Positions 51,883-63,559 of a DNA stretch of 64,000 bases are shown piece after piece. The position numbers and the translations under genes are program-made. The notes beneath the pieces were generated by a model that saw only the letters and a list, made by a program, of their open reading frames with translations, was not told where the DNA came from and ran no database searches. Every line of letters starts with the position of its first letter. Within the stretch, counting starts at the first letter, position 1. Source of the DNA: Palaemon carinicauda (Eukaryota > Arthropoda > Malacostraca > Decapoda > Palaemonidae); assembly GCF_036898095.1 (NCBI RefSeq), contig NC_090757.1:75681452-75745451 (forward strand), given 5' to 3'.

Positions 51883-52562
51883 TGCCAAGGAAAGAGAGTC
51901 CACATTTTTAACTGCAAAAGATACTCTTGTATCTTCATCTTCCTTCAGGAAATGGGAAGCGGTCTCTCATTCTTCACGATTGAAGCATCCAATCTCATAG
52001 GAAGACGTGGTACGCCAGGATACTGCCGTGCTTCATCGGTCAGAAGTCTCCACTTTTAGTCTCTCCTTGTGAGACGAGCTTAACCTTTAAACCTTATCAT
52101 GCCAAGGAAGGTTTTGCAATCTATCTGTTATCCCATAATTTCCTGTAAAGGATCAGCCCTCGTCTCGAAGATCTCGGACCACTGACTGATCCTATAAATC
52201 TCGAACTCCTCCTAGACATCTCCAGTTTACCTCTATCTGAAAATTAGCGTAATTGAAGGAAAGACACGAAGGTCATATCCAGTACAGGTATCTGTAGACT
52301 GGGTCATCAGCCTGTAGAAACTAGGGATCGTCCTTTCCTTGGTTCTCTACAAGACCTGAGCAAGAAATGGTCCTGGTACAAAGACTGTCGGACGAAAATT
52401 TCTTCCAGGGAGCCGATTTCCTTGTTCTTGCTGGATTTGACGCTTCCTATAGAGCCATCAAAGAAAACAGGGGAGGCAACATACAGTAGCACACGTTCTT
52501 AGGACTAGGATCAGAGCACGAATGATATCGTCCCTTAATCCCCTAGTAGGTATCTTCTTCCC

Positions 52563-52847
52563 TTGGGAAAATACCTGGGGAAGGACAGTGATTCATCGGC
52601 TTCCTGTTCGCGGGACGAGTGGCTTCCTTCAGTCCTGGGGTTCCTCCCTCAAGGACCTAGGACACCTAAAAGAGCAGCTCTTCTGATCTCGAAGACAGGT
52701 CTCTTCCAGTGTGACCCTCAACTAGAAGAGAGACGTACCCCATGGGCCTCCCTCAACGCTCTCACTCACAGCGAGAAAGCAAGTAACATCCAATTTTATT
52801 TTGGACAGCTTGAACTTCAAGTTCAAGCCCTCCAACCGGAAACCTGA
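52563..52847 (+). pseudogene. Unrecognised open frame in element I
   Basis: A 94-codon frame (DEWLPSVLGFLPQGPRTP, ALLISKTGLFQCDP) that I do not recognise. It is the longest open stretch in I's right part, flanked by many stops. It may be the end of gag or a decayed piece of pol. No catalytic motif is seen. Confidence 0.3.
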
Positions 52848-53879
52848 CACTGTAATCAAGGCTGCTACACCAGTAATAACCTAAGGACATACCTCGAGGA
52901 GGATGATTACCTAGTCCTAAGGGTACAGCATGTTTGGCCAACCCTGGATGGCCCAAGGGAGTGCATTAGATTTCCTTCCTAACTAGGACCCACTGGGTCA
53001 TATACCCATCATTGATTCCTCCTTTTAATGCCAGTGATTATACTGAAGCCATACCTCAAGAAAACAATAAAAAAAGCTTGTTAGGCTCAGCACACTTACC
53101 TAACCCTAGAAAGGTCAAAGGAGGCTTAAAAGGATCTCATTTGTGACTGGGAAACAGGTCATATACCAGTCATGAAATCCCTCTCTTCCTCATAGAGGTG
53201 ACATAGAGCTCATAACATTTTACGGCAGAATCCGTCCATAACATTTAGAAACAGACCATGCCATTGGTAAAGGGAAAGCATGTCTGACCATCTCACCATA
53301 CCTGCAAGACGTGACCCACAGAAGACCGATACGGTTTCTCTATTGCCCCTTTTGTGGCGATACAACAAGTGGTTTAAGAATACCTCAGGCTCATTGTTGG
53401 ACAAGTAGCAGAAGAATGAGGGCATTGGTTACCTGGGTTAAGGCTGGGAAGAGCAAAAGTTTGTCTGGCTCTTTTACTTTCATCATCTTCCCCTCTTTTG
53501 GGGAACAGCACCATGGGTTCCTTTGCAAGCTGGCTTCAACCTCTGCAGGTAATAACCCCTTCCTTTGTGTAGCCAAGTATAGTTTATTGATATATACTTG
53601 TACACGTCCCTAACGCCTCCTGCGAGGTAGGCTTTGGAAAACATCTATTTATGTGTAGGGTTCCTATTTAAACTAGGAACATTCTTACTTAGATGTTCAT
53701 ATGATATCTCACACAACTACGTGGGTTGCTCAGGCTGCTATCAAACTCACTTGTATTGATAAGCGAGGTGGTAAGGTTTCCCTCGATTACAGTCTAATAC
53801 TGTACTAGGTTAACCTGGGTTAATTACTAAGCCAGTAGTTGACCTTATCACCCTCTTAAGAGTGAGTCATCCACATAAA

Positions 53880-53975
53880 TAATGAAGTTTTGTTAGTATG
53901 GGAACAAATGACAAATTCAGAGATAATTTGTATTTTTCCCTAAATAATACAAACCTGTAGTTATTGATTGAAATT
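53880..53975 (+). repeat. Internal complementary region and terminal palindrome of element I
   Basis: AACAAATGACAAATTCAGAG and its near-complement form a palindrome centred at about 53,930. The left half complements 15,219-15,260, and the right half complements 55,150-55,225. Confidence 0.7.
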
Positions 53976-54189
53976 GGCCTGCCATCACATGTCCCCCAGT
54001 AAGTCCTGCCTGCAATAAAAAAGTGACGTAACTCACAGCTGTGAGAGTATGTATAGGTGGCTGGGTACCCCCTGCCTACCCACTTGAGTGCTTAGGCAGG
54101 GTTGCATTTTCTTTTTCGTTCTTCTTTGATGGCTGCTTTTCTGGTCCCATACAGCAGAGGAACCCCACTCTCTACAGGACCTCCACTGT
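53976..54189 (-). repeat. Right terminal repeat of element I, first part
   Basis: Begins like the terminal repeat at 12,655 (AAATTGGCCTGCCATCAC against AACTTGGCCGCCAGCC). It is cut by a LINE and resumes at 55,146. Confidence 0.55.
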
Positions 54190-55145
54190 CGTTTTACCTT
54201 GTTCGTTCAGAGTATTCAACATTTCATATCGTGAATTGTTCATTTACTGTTAAATCATCACTGTCAAAAGACTCATGAAATAAGAAAATCTTCAGTTTTC
54301 TCTTGAAATCCTTAATGTCTTCAATCATTCGAATGTTTCGTGGGAGCTTATTATATAGTCTCGGGGTCGCATATTTAAAAGCTCTGGAGCCTAAAGTGGA
54401 CATAAATCTAGGTTCCAACAGTTTGAAGCCATCTGTAACTATTCTCGTGTCGACACGTTTTATTGGCTGCGCAATATGTAGCAATTCTCTTAAGTATTTT
54501 GGACTCCTGGTTCTGATAAATTGGTGGGTTATTGTACATAATTTAAATTCAATTCTCGCTTTAATCGGCAGCCAGTGTAAATCGATTAGTATAGGGGTGA
54601 TCATTTCTATAGGTGGGATGCCTTTTATCAGTCTTGCTCCTATGTTTTATTATGTTTTGTAATTTCTTAAGTTTCACTTTTGGTAAATTGTAGTAGATAG
54701 AGTTGCAGTAGTCAATCCTGGTAATAACACAGTTTATCACAAGTTTCTTTACAGAATTTTCGTCCAGGTATTTTTTTATAAACGCAATATTTCTTAGATG
54801 ATAACCAGCAGTTTTTATTAAATTATTTATTTGAGCATTTGGAAACAGGTTACAGTCAAGAAATACACCTAGATCTCTAACTTTACTAGATATCGGCACC
54901 AAGTCATTATTTATGTTCATTTGAATATCACCTAAGTTTCTCACGCTGTTTCTCTTGCCAACCACCATGAATTCAGTTTAGTTCTCATTTAATTTTATTT
55001 GTTTAAATGTCATCCATTCTCTAACACTATCAAGGATTCGGTTTATAGTTTCAGTCGTGTCATGTATATCATTTATGGAGAAGTAAAATTGTGTCATCTG
55101 CAAGTTTTAAAGCTAATGTCTGCCTTCCAGCTCCTCCAAAAGTAT
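54190..55145 (-). mobile_element. 5'-truncated LINE (CR1/L2/jockey-like RT, C-terminal part)
   Basis: On the minus strand the frame gives LKLADDT (RT active-site box, 55,100), a shift, then TETINRILDSVREWM and EFMVVGKRNS. LGVFLDCNLF and RIDYCNSIYYNLPKVKLKKL follow. A further shift leads to ITPILIDLHWLPIKARIEFK and FKYATPRLYNKLPRNIR (54,560-54,300). This is the C-terminal half of a CR1/L2-type LINE RT. The 5' end is truncated at 55,145, as usual for target-primed insertion. About two frameshifts and a stop are present. It interrupts the right ITR of element I. Confidence 0.8.
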
Positions 55146-55225
55146 ATCCACATAAATAACTACAGGTTTGTATTAGTTAGGGAAAAATACAAAATATCTG
55201 CAAATTTGTCATTTTTATTTGTAAT
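55146..55225 (-). repeat. Right terminal repeat of element I, last part
   Basis: AAATAACTACAGGTTTGTAT and GGGAAAAATACAAAATATCT match the complement of the I palindrome (53,930-53,970). The end is near 55,225. Confidence 0.6.
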
Positions 55226-57790
55226 TTCAGGTGATTTGATTTCCAAATGTTACTTAACCTTTGCCATTGTCTGATTTGTTTTTTTTTTAATCTTTCATTT
55301 AACTCATGTTCTAAAGATCCTGTATTAGAGATCTTAGTTCCTAAATATTTAGATGATTCAACCTTATTAATCCTTTCACCTTCAAATGATATCTGATCTA
55401 TCATTGTATATACCATTCTCATCATCTTTGTCTTTCTTTTATTTATCTTGTGTGTGACCTCATGTGATATTTCATGCATTCTGGTAAGCAAGCTTTGCAA
55501 GTCCTACAGTATTCTGCTAATAAGGACAGTGTCATCAACATAGTATAGGTCAGCTAATTTCCTGTTACCAATCCAATCCTTCTCCACCATCTCCAACTGT
55601 TCTATGCATTACAAAATCCACAAGGAAGATAAATAACATAGGTGACAACACATTCCCGTGAAGTACACCACTGTTCACTGAAAATTAATTTGATAGGGCT
55701 CCACTAACATTTACTTTGCACTTGCTATGCTCTTGATCGGACTTAATCAAATTTACATATTTAAGAGGAACTCCATAAAAATGCAGGACTCCACAAAATT
55801 GGCCTGTACATACTATCAAAGGCTTTTTCATAGTCCACAAATGCCATCAAAAGTAGATTTCCATATTTTTACACATTGATGTACCACATGTCTTGAAATG
55901 AAAATTTGGTTAGTACATCATCTATCTTTTCTAAATCCTGCTGGTTCATCTCTCAGCTTTTCGTCAATTTTTTTTCTCTAGTCTCTATAGGATGAGCATA
56001 CTATAAATTTCATGACAACTGACATAAGTGTGATGCCTATGTAATTGTTACAATCATTCAGATCTTTTTTTGTCATTTTCACCAACATTCCTAGCTCCCA
56101 TTCATCAGATTTCGCCTCTTCATGCCACATTTTACAATTTTGTAAGTATTCCGAGATTCACTTCATTTTTGGCCTATATCACCTCAGTAGTTATTCCATC
56201 GTATCCAATGACTTTCCATCGCATTTAGTTTTTTTTATGGTAGCTTAGACTTCAAACACAATGAATTCATTCATGGACACATCAAGGTCTTCTTCAGCTT
56301 CAGGTATACCAATCAAATTATTCCCTTCATATCTCTTATTCATGACCTCACCAAAGTGTTCCATCCAACATTGCCTTTCTTCATCTGTTGTTATAACAGA
56401 TCCATCTCTCTTTTTAATGGATATATGCTTCTTCTTTTCCCCTGTAGAGATTTCCTTGATAATTCTGTTAGTAATTCTTATACCATAGCCACTCCCTGAA
56501 TTCATAGCTTTGTCAGTTCCATCTGCTTTCCTGTCTAAATATTCTCTCTAGTCATTCCTGGCTTTTCTTTTAACTCCACTATCAATACTTGAATACTTAG
56601 CATGCTCTACCTTGTAATTTTCATTACTTCGTCAAAAACTTTCAACAGCCAATTTCTGCCTTTATGTCCTTTTTATAGTATCCCAGGTATCATTTAATAT
56701 CCATGGTTTTCTCTTTGTAACTGCATTTCCCAAAACTTCACTACCAACTGACTGAAATATGATCTTAATATCACACCATTCTTCATTAATCATCTGTTCT
56801 TCATCTCTTAAAGTCTCTAAGACTGCCAATCGATTCCTACATTCAATTGCAAAGGTTTTTCTGTGCTCATCTTCTAGAAGCTTAGTTATATCAAACCTAG
56901 GTATTCTATCTACATTTCTGTTGGATGCTTTCATTTTTAATTTCACTGTGGCAATGAGAAGCTGGTGATCACTACCAATATCTGCACCTCTATTAGCTTC
57001 TTACATTTCTTAGAGTTGTCCTTCTCTCTTTATTAACGTGATCTATTTGATTTTTGTAATTGCCACATGGTGAAGTTCATGTATATTTGAGGGGGTCCTT
57101 GTGCTGGAAAAGAGTACCTCCAATGAAAAGATTGTTTGTTGAACAAGACTTATGAAGTGTGCCCCATTTTCATTTGCAACTTCACTAAAACCCTCAACAC
57201 CAACTTCTCTCTATACCTAGATTATTCCTTCCAACTTTAGCATTGAAGTAACCAATAACAATTTTCATATCTCTGGGATGTCATCTATTATACTCAGCAG
57301 TTCTTCATAGTATTCATCTCTATTTTCTTCAGGGGAATCATTTGATGGTGCACAGCAAACTATAAAACCCTTATTGCACTGCTTTGCAGGTAACAATCTA
57401 CTTTTTACAGCTCTTCATTCCGTTAATACCTTTTCTGGTCTTGGTGTCATCATCTTTCCTACCCCTTTTCTTCCAACTCCATCTGTTCTTTCTGAATCGA
57501 TGTAAATATTGCCGTAGTCTAAGATGTCTTTACCATTCCCTTCATAACGTGTTTCAGTTATGGCCAAGATATCCAAACTATATTTCACAAATTCACTGTC
57601 CACTTGATGTAACTTCCCAATCTGATTCATGTTTCTAACATTCCAATTACCCATTTTCAATTTTTCTTTAGTATTTATAAACCAAGAGATTCTTTGAACC
57701 CCATTACGCCTGGGACTGGGGGACATTCTGTCATTTTCGCTTTCCATAGACTGACTTAATCCATATAGGATTTATTGGCTAAATTCATCA
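55226..57790 (-). mobile_element. RTE-like LINE, degenerate, with endonuclease and RT remnants
   Basis: Reading the minus strand from 57,747: LKMGNWNVRNMNQIGKLHQV and LDILAITETRYEGNGKDI mark the N-terminus of an APE-type endonuclease. RIPRFDITKLLEDEHRKTF (56,900) and RKPWILNDTWDTIKR mark the linker. KRDGSVITTDEERQCWMEHF (56,400) is the pre-RT block. RT blocks are CNNYIGITLMSVVMKF (about 56,020), KLRDEPAGFRKDR (55,950) and YYVDDTVLI (about 55,530, the catalytic box). The tail reads VESSKYLGTKISNTGSLEHE (55,330). The order matches RTE-type LINEs. Many stops make it a pseudogene. The closing segment is missing but is seen at 14,560-14,890 in another copy. Confidence 0.8.
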
Positions 57791-58285
57791 AAGGATAGCC
57801 AGTTTCTTATGATGCGCAGTGCCTATATATTTTGGTAAGTGACTCCTGCCGGTCCATACTGTTTCCAGTAAAATCATCCGCCAGGCATCAGGAGTAAAAG
57901 CCAAAAAGACATCTTGTCTATTACCTTAAACCCAATCCGTCACCCTGCTGCCAGTGACTTCATCGAGATTTAGGGGGCCATTTCCTCCCACCCTCAAAGT
58001 TTCTTTACTCCACCAAGTTGCTCACCTGCTTATATAACCGTTGGCAAACATAGATTGCTAAGATATACAGCCTAGCCAAGTATTTTCTGCCTCAGGAACA
58101 AGTTACCTGAATTGGATTGAGTGTTGCCCATACCCATGTGCCTGATAGTGAAATTGTTCATCTGACACCAACAGTATTGCCCGGATGTTGATCCCTCTGT
58201 TGCATTGTCAGTGAATGTTTCCAGTGCTTCCTCCTCAGAGTGGGCGAAGTCATTATCTGTCACCCAGACTGCAACTTCTAAATTA
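57791..58285. other. Sequence upstream of the RTE-like LINE
   Basis: Probably the LINE's 5' leader, since it directly precedes the endonuclease frame on the minus strand. A short minus frame (58,072-58,263) has no recognised motif. Confidence 0.4.
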
Positions 58286-58520
58286 CATTTGTTCCGTAAC
58301 TGGAATACAAATCGACACTATTCATTTAGGGGTATTACTTTCTGGGAAGCTGAAAAGATGACCCATTAAAATTTAGCGAGGGTTTATTACCCATACCACT
58401 AGTTAGTGGGGGTGTAGCTTGCTACCACTCCCACTCACAGACCGGTGATTTAGCTCACTTTACTTTTGGCTCGGATGGAGACCGGTTGTAACCGCCCTTC
58501 CTCCTTGCCTATGTCGGACT
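58286..58520 (+). repeat. Left terminal repeat of element B
   Basis: Complementary to 12,660-12,850 (A's right repeat), for example GAGGGTTTATTACC, GGTAGCAAGCTACACC-type words and GATTTAGCTCACTTT. Confidence 0.65.
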
Positions 58521-58591
58521 GCCATTAATTTTTGTCTTTTAACTTACTTTTTTCATATACTGAATATATATATGAAAACATTCTTAATATT

Positions 58592-58593
<2 letters not shown>

Positions 58594-58664
<71 letters not shown>
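58594..58664. repeat. (TA)n microsatellite with (ACAT)n tail
   Basis: About 34 TA units followed by ACAT units to about 58,690. Confidence 0.95.
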
Positions 58665-58669
<5 letters not shown>

Positions 58670-58690
58670 CATACATACATACATACATAT

Positions 58691-59012
58691 ACCAAAGGCA
58701 CTTCCCCCAATTTTGGGGGGTAGCCGACATCAACAAGAAATGAAACAAAAAAGGGGACCTCTACTCTCTACGTTCCTCCAGCCTAACCAGGGACTCAGCC
58801 GAGTTCAGCTGGTACTGCTAGGGTGCCACAGCCCAACCTCCCACATTTCCACCACAGATGAAGCTTCATACTGCTGAGTCCCCTACTGCTGCTACCTCCG
58901 CGGTCATCTAAGGCACCGGAGGAAGCAGCAGGGCCTACCGGAACTGCGTCACAATCGCTCGCCATTCATTCCTATTTCTAGCACGCTCTCTTGCCTCTCT
59001 CACATCTATATA
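58691..59012 (+). repeat. Microsatellite-linked decapod-type repeat
   Basis: Starts CCAAAGGCACTTCCCCCAAT and contains GTAGCCGACATCAACAAG, TCAGCTGGTACTGCTAGG and TTCATTCCTATTTCTAGC. It is flanked on both sides by (TA)n runs. An inverse, truncated copy is at 14,886-15,100. I recall very similar text in many shrimp sequences. It has no coding content. Confidence 0.85.
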
Positions 59013-59018
59013 TCTCAA

Positions 59019-59019
<1 letters not shown>

Positions 59020-59085
<66 letters not shown>
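59020..59085. repeat. (TA)n microsatellite
   Basis: About 33 TA units on the right of the repeat unit. Confidence 0.95.
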
Positions 59086-59087
<2 letters not shown>

Positions 59088-59099
59088 TGTGTCGTAAGT

Positions 59100-60880
59100 T
59101 TCCTTTTCAGAGTTTGTGCTGTGCTTGTGATTACGTATATGACAGGTTCTCAAGACACTTGCGCAAGGGCGAGGAACCATCCCTTCCGACCTCTCCCCCC
59201 TTGTCCATCGGTCTTCCTGTTGGCGGATAACCTACCGTTGACTTGGCTGCCGCCGCTGGGAAATCTTCATCGTTTGGATCCTCCTCGTTTAACTGTTGTC
59301 TTCGCCTTTCCCCCCTTCCACGGGGAACATGTGGATTACTGAGGGAAGGGAGTGTGGCCTTTCAGAGATTGACTGCGGTCTTTCTCTTCTCAAGGCCGTT
59401 CACCTTTCATGGGCTTCCGACAGTATACTAACGGGGGGGAGCACCTTTTCCCGTTCGCGGGTTAGGTTGCGCTTCCAGTTGTTTTCTTAATTATTTAAAT
59501 GAAATTATAATTGATTTGGAAATTAACTTTTCAGCTGCTTCTCCGTTGGGAACACGTCCCTTCAGAGGATCAGTGGTTTTTCCTGTTAGTGGATATATTT
59601 AGCTGATTTAAATAATTCTAATTCTTGTTTTATTACAGTTACTCTCTGCTCCCCTTCTCCCGTCAATGTCAACTGGGGAAGGGAGGGCGCAGTTCTTATT
59701 ATATGTTGGTTCCCTCGGTGGTCTCCTTTTCTTTCGTGGACTAGGTGTTCCTTTCGAGGGAGTTTTTTGTTACATAATTTATTTTATTTTTCCTCAACGA
59801 TGCAGTTCTTCTTCGTTTGACTAAGAGAGCCGACGAAGCAGAGCTGTTCTGTTCATGCCTGGGGAATCTGCTGTCACAGCCAACCCTCAGAGGATGTCAT
59901 GGGCGTCATCCCTTCTTTTAAATGTACGCCCATGGCAGCACCTGATTAGCACTTCATCTTCGATGAACTAGTTCCAGCTACGCTTCCTCAGGCAGTGCTC
60001 ATGTCAGATCATCTTCGAGTGCTACCAGGAGATTCGCCTCCAGGGGTTGGACTACTTTCCCTTCCGAGGGAGAGTTTTTCTCCCCAGGTGTGGGGTTGTT
60101 TCTCCCTTCTGAGGGAGAACTTCCCTGCATCTTCATCACTTCATCGACTCCGAGTGCTGTTGCTGTCTTCGCCTAGACTACGCTCCCCCCTTGCTGAGTC
60201 TCTTCTTTCGGGGGCAGAGCATAGTCTTAGGCAAGTCTCTCCTGCGTAGTGATCACCTCTCGTTCGCGAGAGGGGCCCCTCATAGAGATTCCTCTTCGGA
60301 AGATTGCTACTGCACTGCTTGCTGATCCACTGGTCCTCATGAGCGTCCTCTGTTCCTGGACCTTCTGCTGGCGACACTGCAGTTAGTCCTCAGACTTCGG
60401 TGTTGGACTCTTCTGTGGATCATTTGCGATCTCCATCAGTGGAGGTTCGCCCTTACAAAGGGCACATCCCAGTTCCTGATCATGCTACCAGCTGACCTGC
60501 TGACCTACCAACACCGTTCCTGTCACCAGTACAACCTTCTGAGGCCCTACCTAAGCGTGCAGCTGCGCCCCACACCAACATCTCGTCAACGCCAGCTTGC
60601 TCCGTCACGTTTTATAGAGCGCCCTCACTTGCTCGTCCAAAGCGCCTTCCAGAACAACCTCGCCACAGAGAGCAATATTTGCCAGCTCGCCAGCGCTCAC
60701 CAACCAACCTACGATCGCCGGAGCAACAGAACTCACCGAAATCTCAGAGCGCGCCCGTGCAACTTCAGTCTCCTGCTCGTCAAACACTCTTCATCAGAAA
60801 CTGAGCACCAGTATCATCCTATGAGCCAACGCTCCAGTACTCTCCTGTGCACTTGCGTGAGGCAAAAGGAATGAAAACTT
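59100..60880 (+). pseudogene. gag-like region of element B
   Basis: Pyrimidine-rich sequence with short open frames (59,995-60,249, 60,482-60,874) rich in Ser, Pro, Leu and Arg. Words such as CTTTCGAGGGAG (59,752) also occur in element I (31,482). From about 60,400 one frame reads Ser/Pro/Arg-rich text of the gag type, for example SVEVRPYKGHIPVP. No Cys motif is legible. The assignment to gag rests on position and composition. Confidence 0.4.
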
Positions 60881-60895
60881 ATTGACAGGTAACCA

Positions 60896-61135
60896 TTGCC
60901 CCATTCCCCTCACCGCAAACACATTACAGCATGCCCACTGGGAAAAGAGGGAAGAAGCTTCACAGAAGTGTTCAAGATCCCGAATATTCCATCTTCTAAG
61001 GCGAATCAACCGCATCTACCATTGGTCGAGAATCTTCACAGGGAACTTTTGGTCCCTTTCTCTTCAGGAGTTTTTCCTGCCAGTACCACTGTCAGCAAAC
61101 ACGATCTGAACATTGCAAACAGCCTTTCATTAGCT
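60896..61135 (+). repeat. Segment shared with window start (element A)
   Basis: Closely similar to 1-208. The uninterrupted join AACAGCCTTTCATTAGC at about 61,118 is the empty site for the transposon at 209-2,517. Confidence 0.85.
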
Positions 61136-61139
61136 CAAA

Positions 61140-61975
61140 AATCTCTAATTACCAGAACGCTGATCACTAGCTTATCTACCGCTGTTCACTAGTCCGCCGT
61201 TCGCCGATTTCTAGTTCATCTTCCACCAATGAGAAATCATCAACCGACTAATTGCTATATCACCGTTTGCTGATCGCTAGCTCGCTGCTCGCCAGATCCC
61301 CAATTCTGAGGTCATCTCTCGTTGACCTCCAGTCTCGCCAGTTGCTAACAATCTCCGACTGCTAGCGTGCCGATCGCCGATTTTTAGTCAATAACCAGTC
61401 ATCAGCTTGCTGATCACTACATCACCGATGGGCAGCTCGTCTTTCTTCGATCATCGACCTTAACTCACTGATCTCTGACCAACCAATCATCAGCTTGCTG
61501 ATCTCTAGCTCACCGATTGCTAGTCTCCGATCGAGCGCTGATCATCATTGGCTCACCGATCACCAACTGACAATCATTAAACCATTCTGCTGTCTCTCAG
61601 GGCTCTCCAAGCTGATCACCAACTCATTAATCGCCAACCTTCCTTGGCTACTGACCAGACATCGTTCATCTGTCTGTCAGTTACCATTTTTGGCTCGTAG
61701 ATCGCCGATTCACTGATCATTGGCAATTCACTGTTCACCAGCAGTTCGTCACTCAGAATTACTAGTCGACCTCTGCCCGTGGTTCCCTAGATCTGAAGGC
61801 ATACAACACACTTCTCGCTACTTGCCGTTCACCATTACACTAATCCACTAAAGCGATCGGCATATGATCGACAACCCCCATCAGCGACTTGTCGACAGTT
61901 GACTACTCCCAATCACTCTCCAACTGCATATTAACCACGCTACCCAGCCGTTAACCATTGATTAACATTCGCCAG
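61140..61975 (+). repeat. Degenerate GATC-rich short repeats (element B)
   Basis: The same kind of CTGATCACTAG and CACCGATTGC words as A at 2,540-3,365, aligning unit for unit in places (for example 61,490-61,580 with 2,890-2,980). Confidence 0.75.
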
Positions 61976-62019
61976 ACCGATACTGTTCTAAAAAATAGCA
62001 TCAATCCCGTCAGGGCGCA

Positions 62020-63470
62020 TGGTATGGTTAAGCGTTGCCTTACTTCTTTCAGTTAAAGGAGATCTCTCCCAGGGAAGAATCCTTACACAGTGTATTGCAC
62101 CCCATCCTTTCCGCCATGAGTCAAGACCCCATCGTCAACAATCTCCCATACGAAAGGATACGCAAGGAGCCGTCCCTTTGGGTCGATGTCCACACCATGT
62201 TGGAGGAGTTCGGACAAGGGCTAAGACCACAGGTCTTCATTTGCATGCTGCACCTAAAGGACGCATACTTCCAGACCCAAACCATCCATCTTCTAGTTAG
62301 GATTGAAGGTTCAGTCTAGACAAACTAAGAAACACCAGTTCAGGGCACTGTGCTTCGGTCTTTCCACAGTACCCATCCTGGACTCACAGGATCGGCTTCC
62401 GTCTCCTCCGTTTCGGGACGACTGACTGACCTTAGCAGACTTAGTGGCAACTTTGCGTTAGCATCGGAACTTCTGAAGTCTTTTTACCAAGATTGGGTGA
62501 TCATGGTAAACCTTTGGAAGTTTTCCTTACTTCTCTTTCAGAAGACTGGTATATCTGGGAATGATTCTAGACACCAATCTCCACAAAACCTTCTCATCAA
62601 AGACAAGCATAGAAAAGTCACAAGACCCTTTCTCAAAACGAGAAGAATTCCCAGCCCAGAGTGACTATTTTTTCCTTGGACACCCATCATCTCTGGCCTC
62701 TCTAGCCTCCAACGGCCGCCTCAATATTCTTTCTCTCCAGTGGCGGCTTTAATCCGATTTAAATCAGGTCTTCGATTCCCCGGTCATTCTGATCCCCATG
62801 GGACCAGAAGTTTTGATGAACCTCAAGGGATGGGTGTCAGTCAAGAATCTACGGATTGGTATAACCTTCTCATCCTTCCCCACCCCTCGGACTTGATGCT
62901 GTGCTTAGACACATCAAAAGAAGGAAGGAGGGACCAGAGTGCTGCACCACACGACCTCAGGCCTCTGGACAGAGTCTGAAAGTACCACCACATAAATCTC
63001 TTACGAGATGAAGGCCAACTTTCCAGTCCTTCAACAGCCTCATCATTTCCTAACGGGCCACTCAGTGATATGATGAGCAACAACACCACATAGGGTCTCA
63101 CATCAACAAGCAAGAAGGAACTTGCTTGCAGCCTCTTCCCAAAGTCCGCTCGGTACCACTATCAGCCCGCTTCATTCCAGATTAGAGGAATATGTTTGCC
63201 GACAATCTGTGCACAGTATGTCAGATTACGTGTACCAAATGGTCCTTGGATCACCTTGTAGCCGACAAAGTCCCGACTTTACGGGGTTGTTCAACTATGG
63301 ATCTGTTCGCAACTACCCTGAACCTCAGGCTTCTGCTGCTCCCGAATCCTAGACCCCAAGGCTCTCTGGCAAGAAGTATGACAACAACGGTCAGTACAAC
63401 AATGTTGTGTACGTCTCGTCCCTGTTTTTGTCTGAAGAGAAGGGTACTCAACAAGGCTAGAACATCTTTC
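62020..63470 (+). pseudogene. Degenerate RT, RNase H and methyltransferase-like region of element B
   Basis: Readable pieces are LHLKDAYFQTQ (62,248, first RT aspartate block), CFGLST (62,352), LVYLGMILDTNL-like text (62,545), LMLCLDTSKEGRRDQ (62,897, RNase H) and MDLFATTLNLRLLLL (63,297, Dam-like block). Each is in its own short frame, with stops between. It parallels A at 3,380-4,875 closely, so both come from one family. Confidence 0.65.
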
Positions 63471-63559
63471 AACCTCTTAGGGCTCTCCTAGCTCCGCTAT
63501 GACATTACGCAGAACGGTTTCCTTCTACAGCTCCTGATAGAGCCTCCAAGAGAACCCTC

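Larger units (their letters stand above)
51883..53990 (+). mobile_element. DIRS-like element I, right portion
   Basis: From about 53,310 it matches A's 3' region (5,935-6,080), sharing GACAAGTAGCAGAAG and CTGGCTCTT. At 53,880-53,975 it carries an ICR whose first half complements the left end at 15,219. Between 51,883 and 53,300 I see no RT, RNase H or YR block, so I appears to lack pol. Confidence 0.6.

Noticed and set aside
58525..58877. Frames containing long Tyr-Ile runs on both strands
   Set aside because: They are translations of the (TA)n microsatellite.
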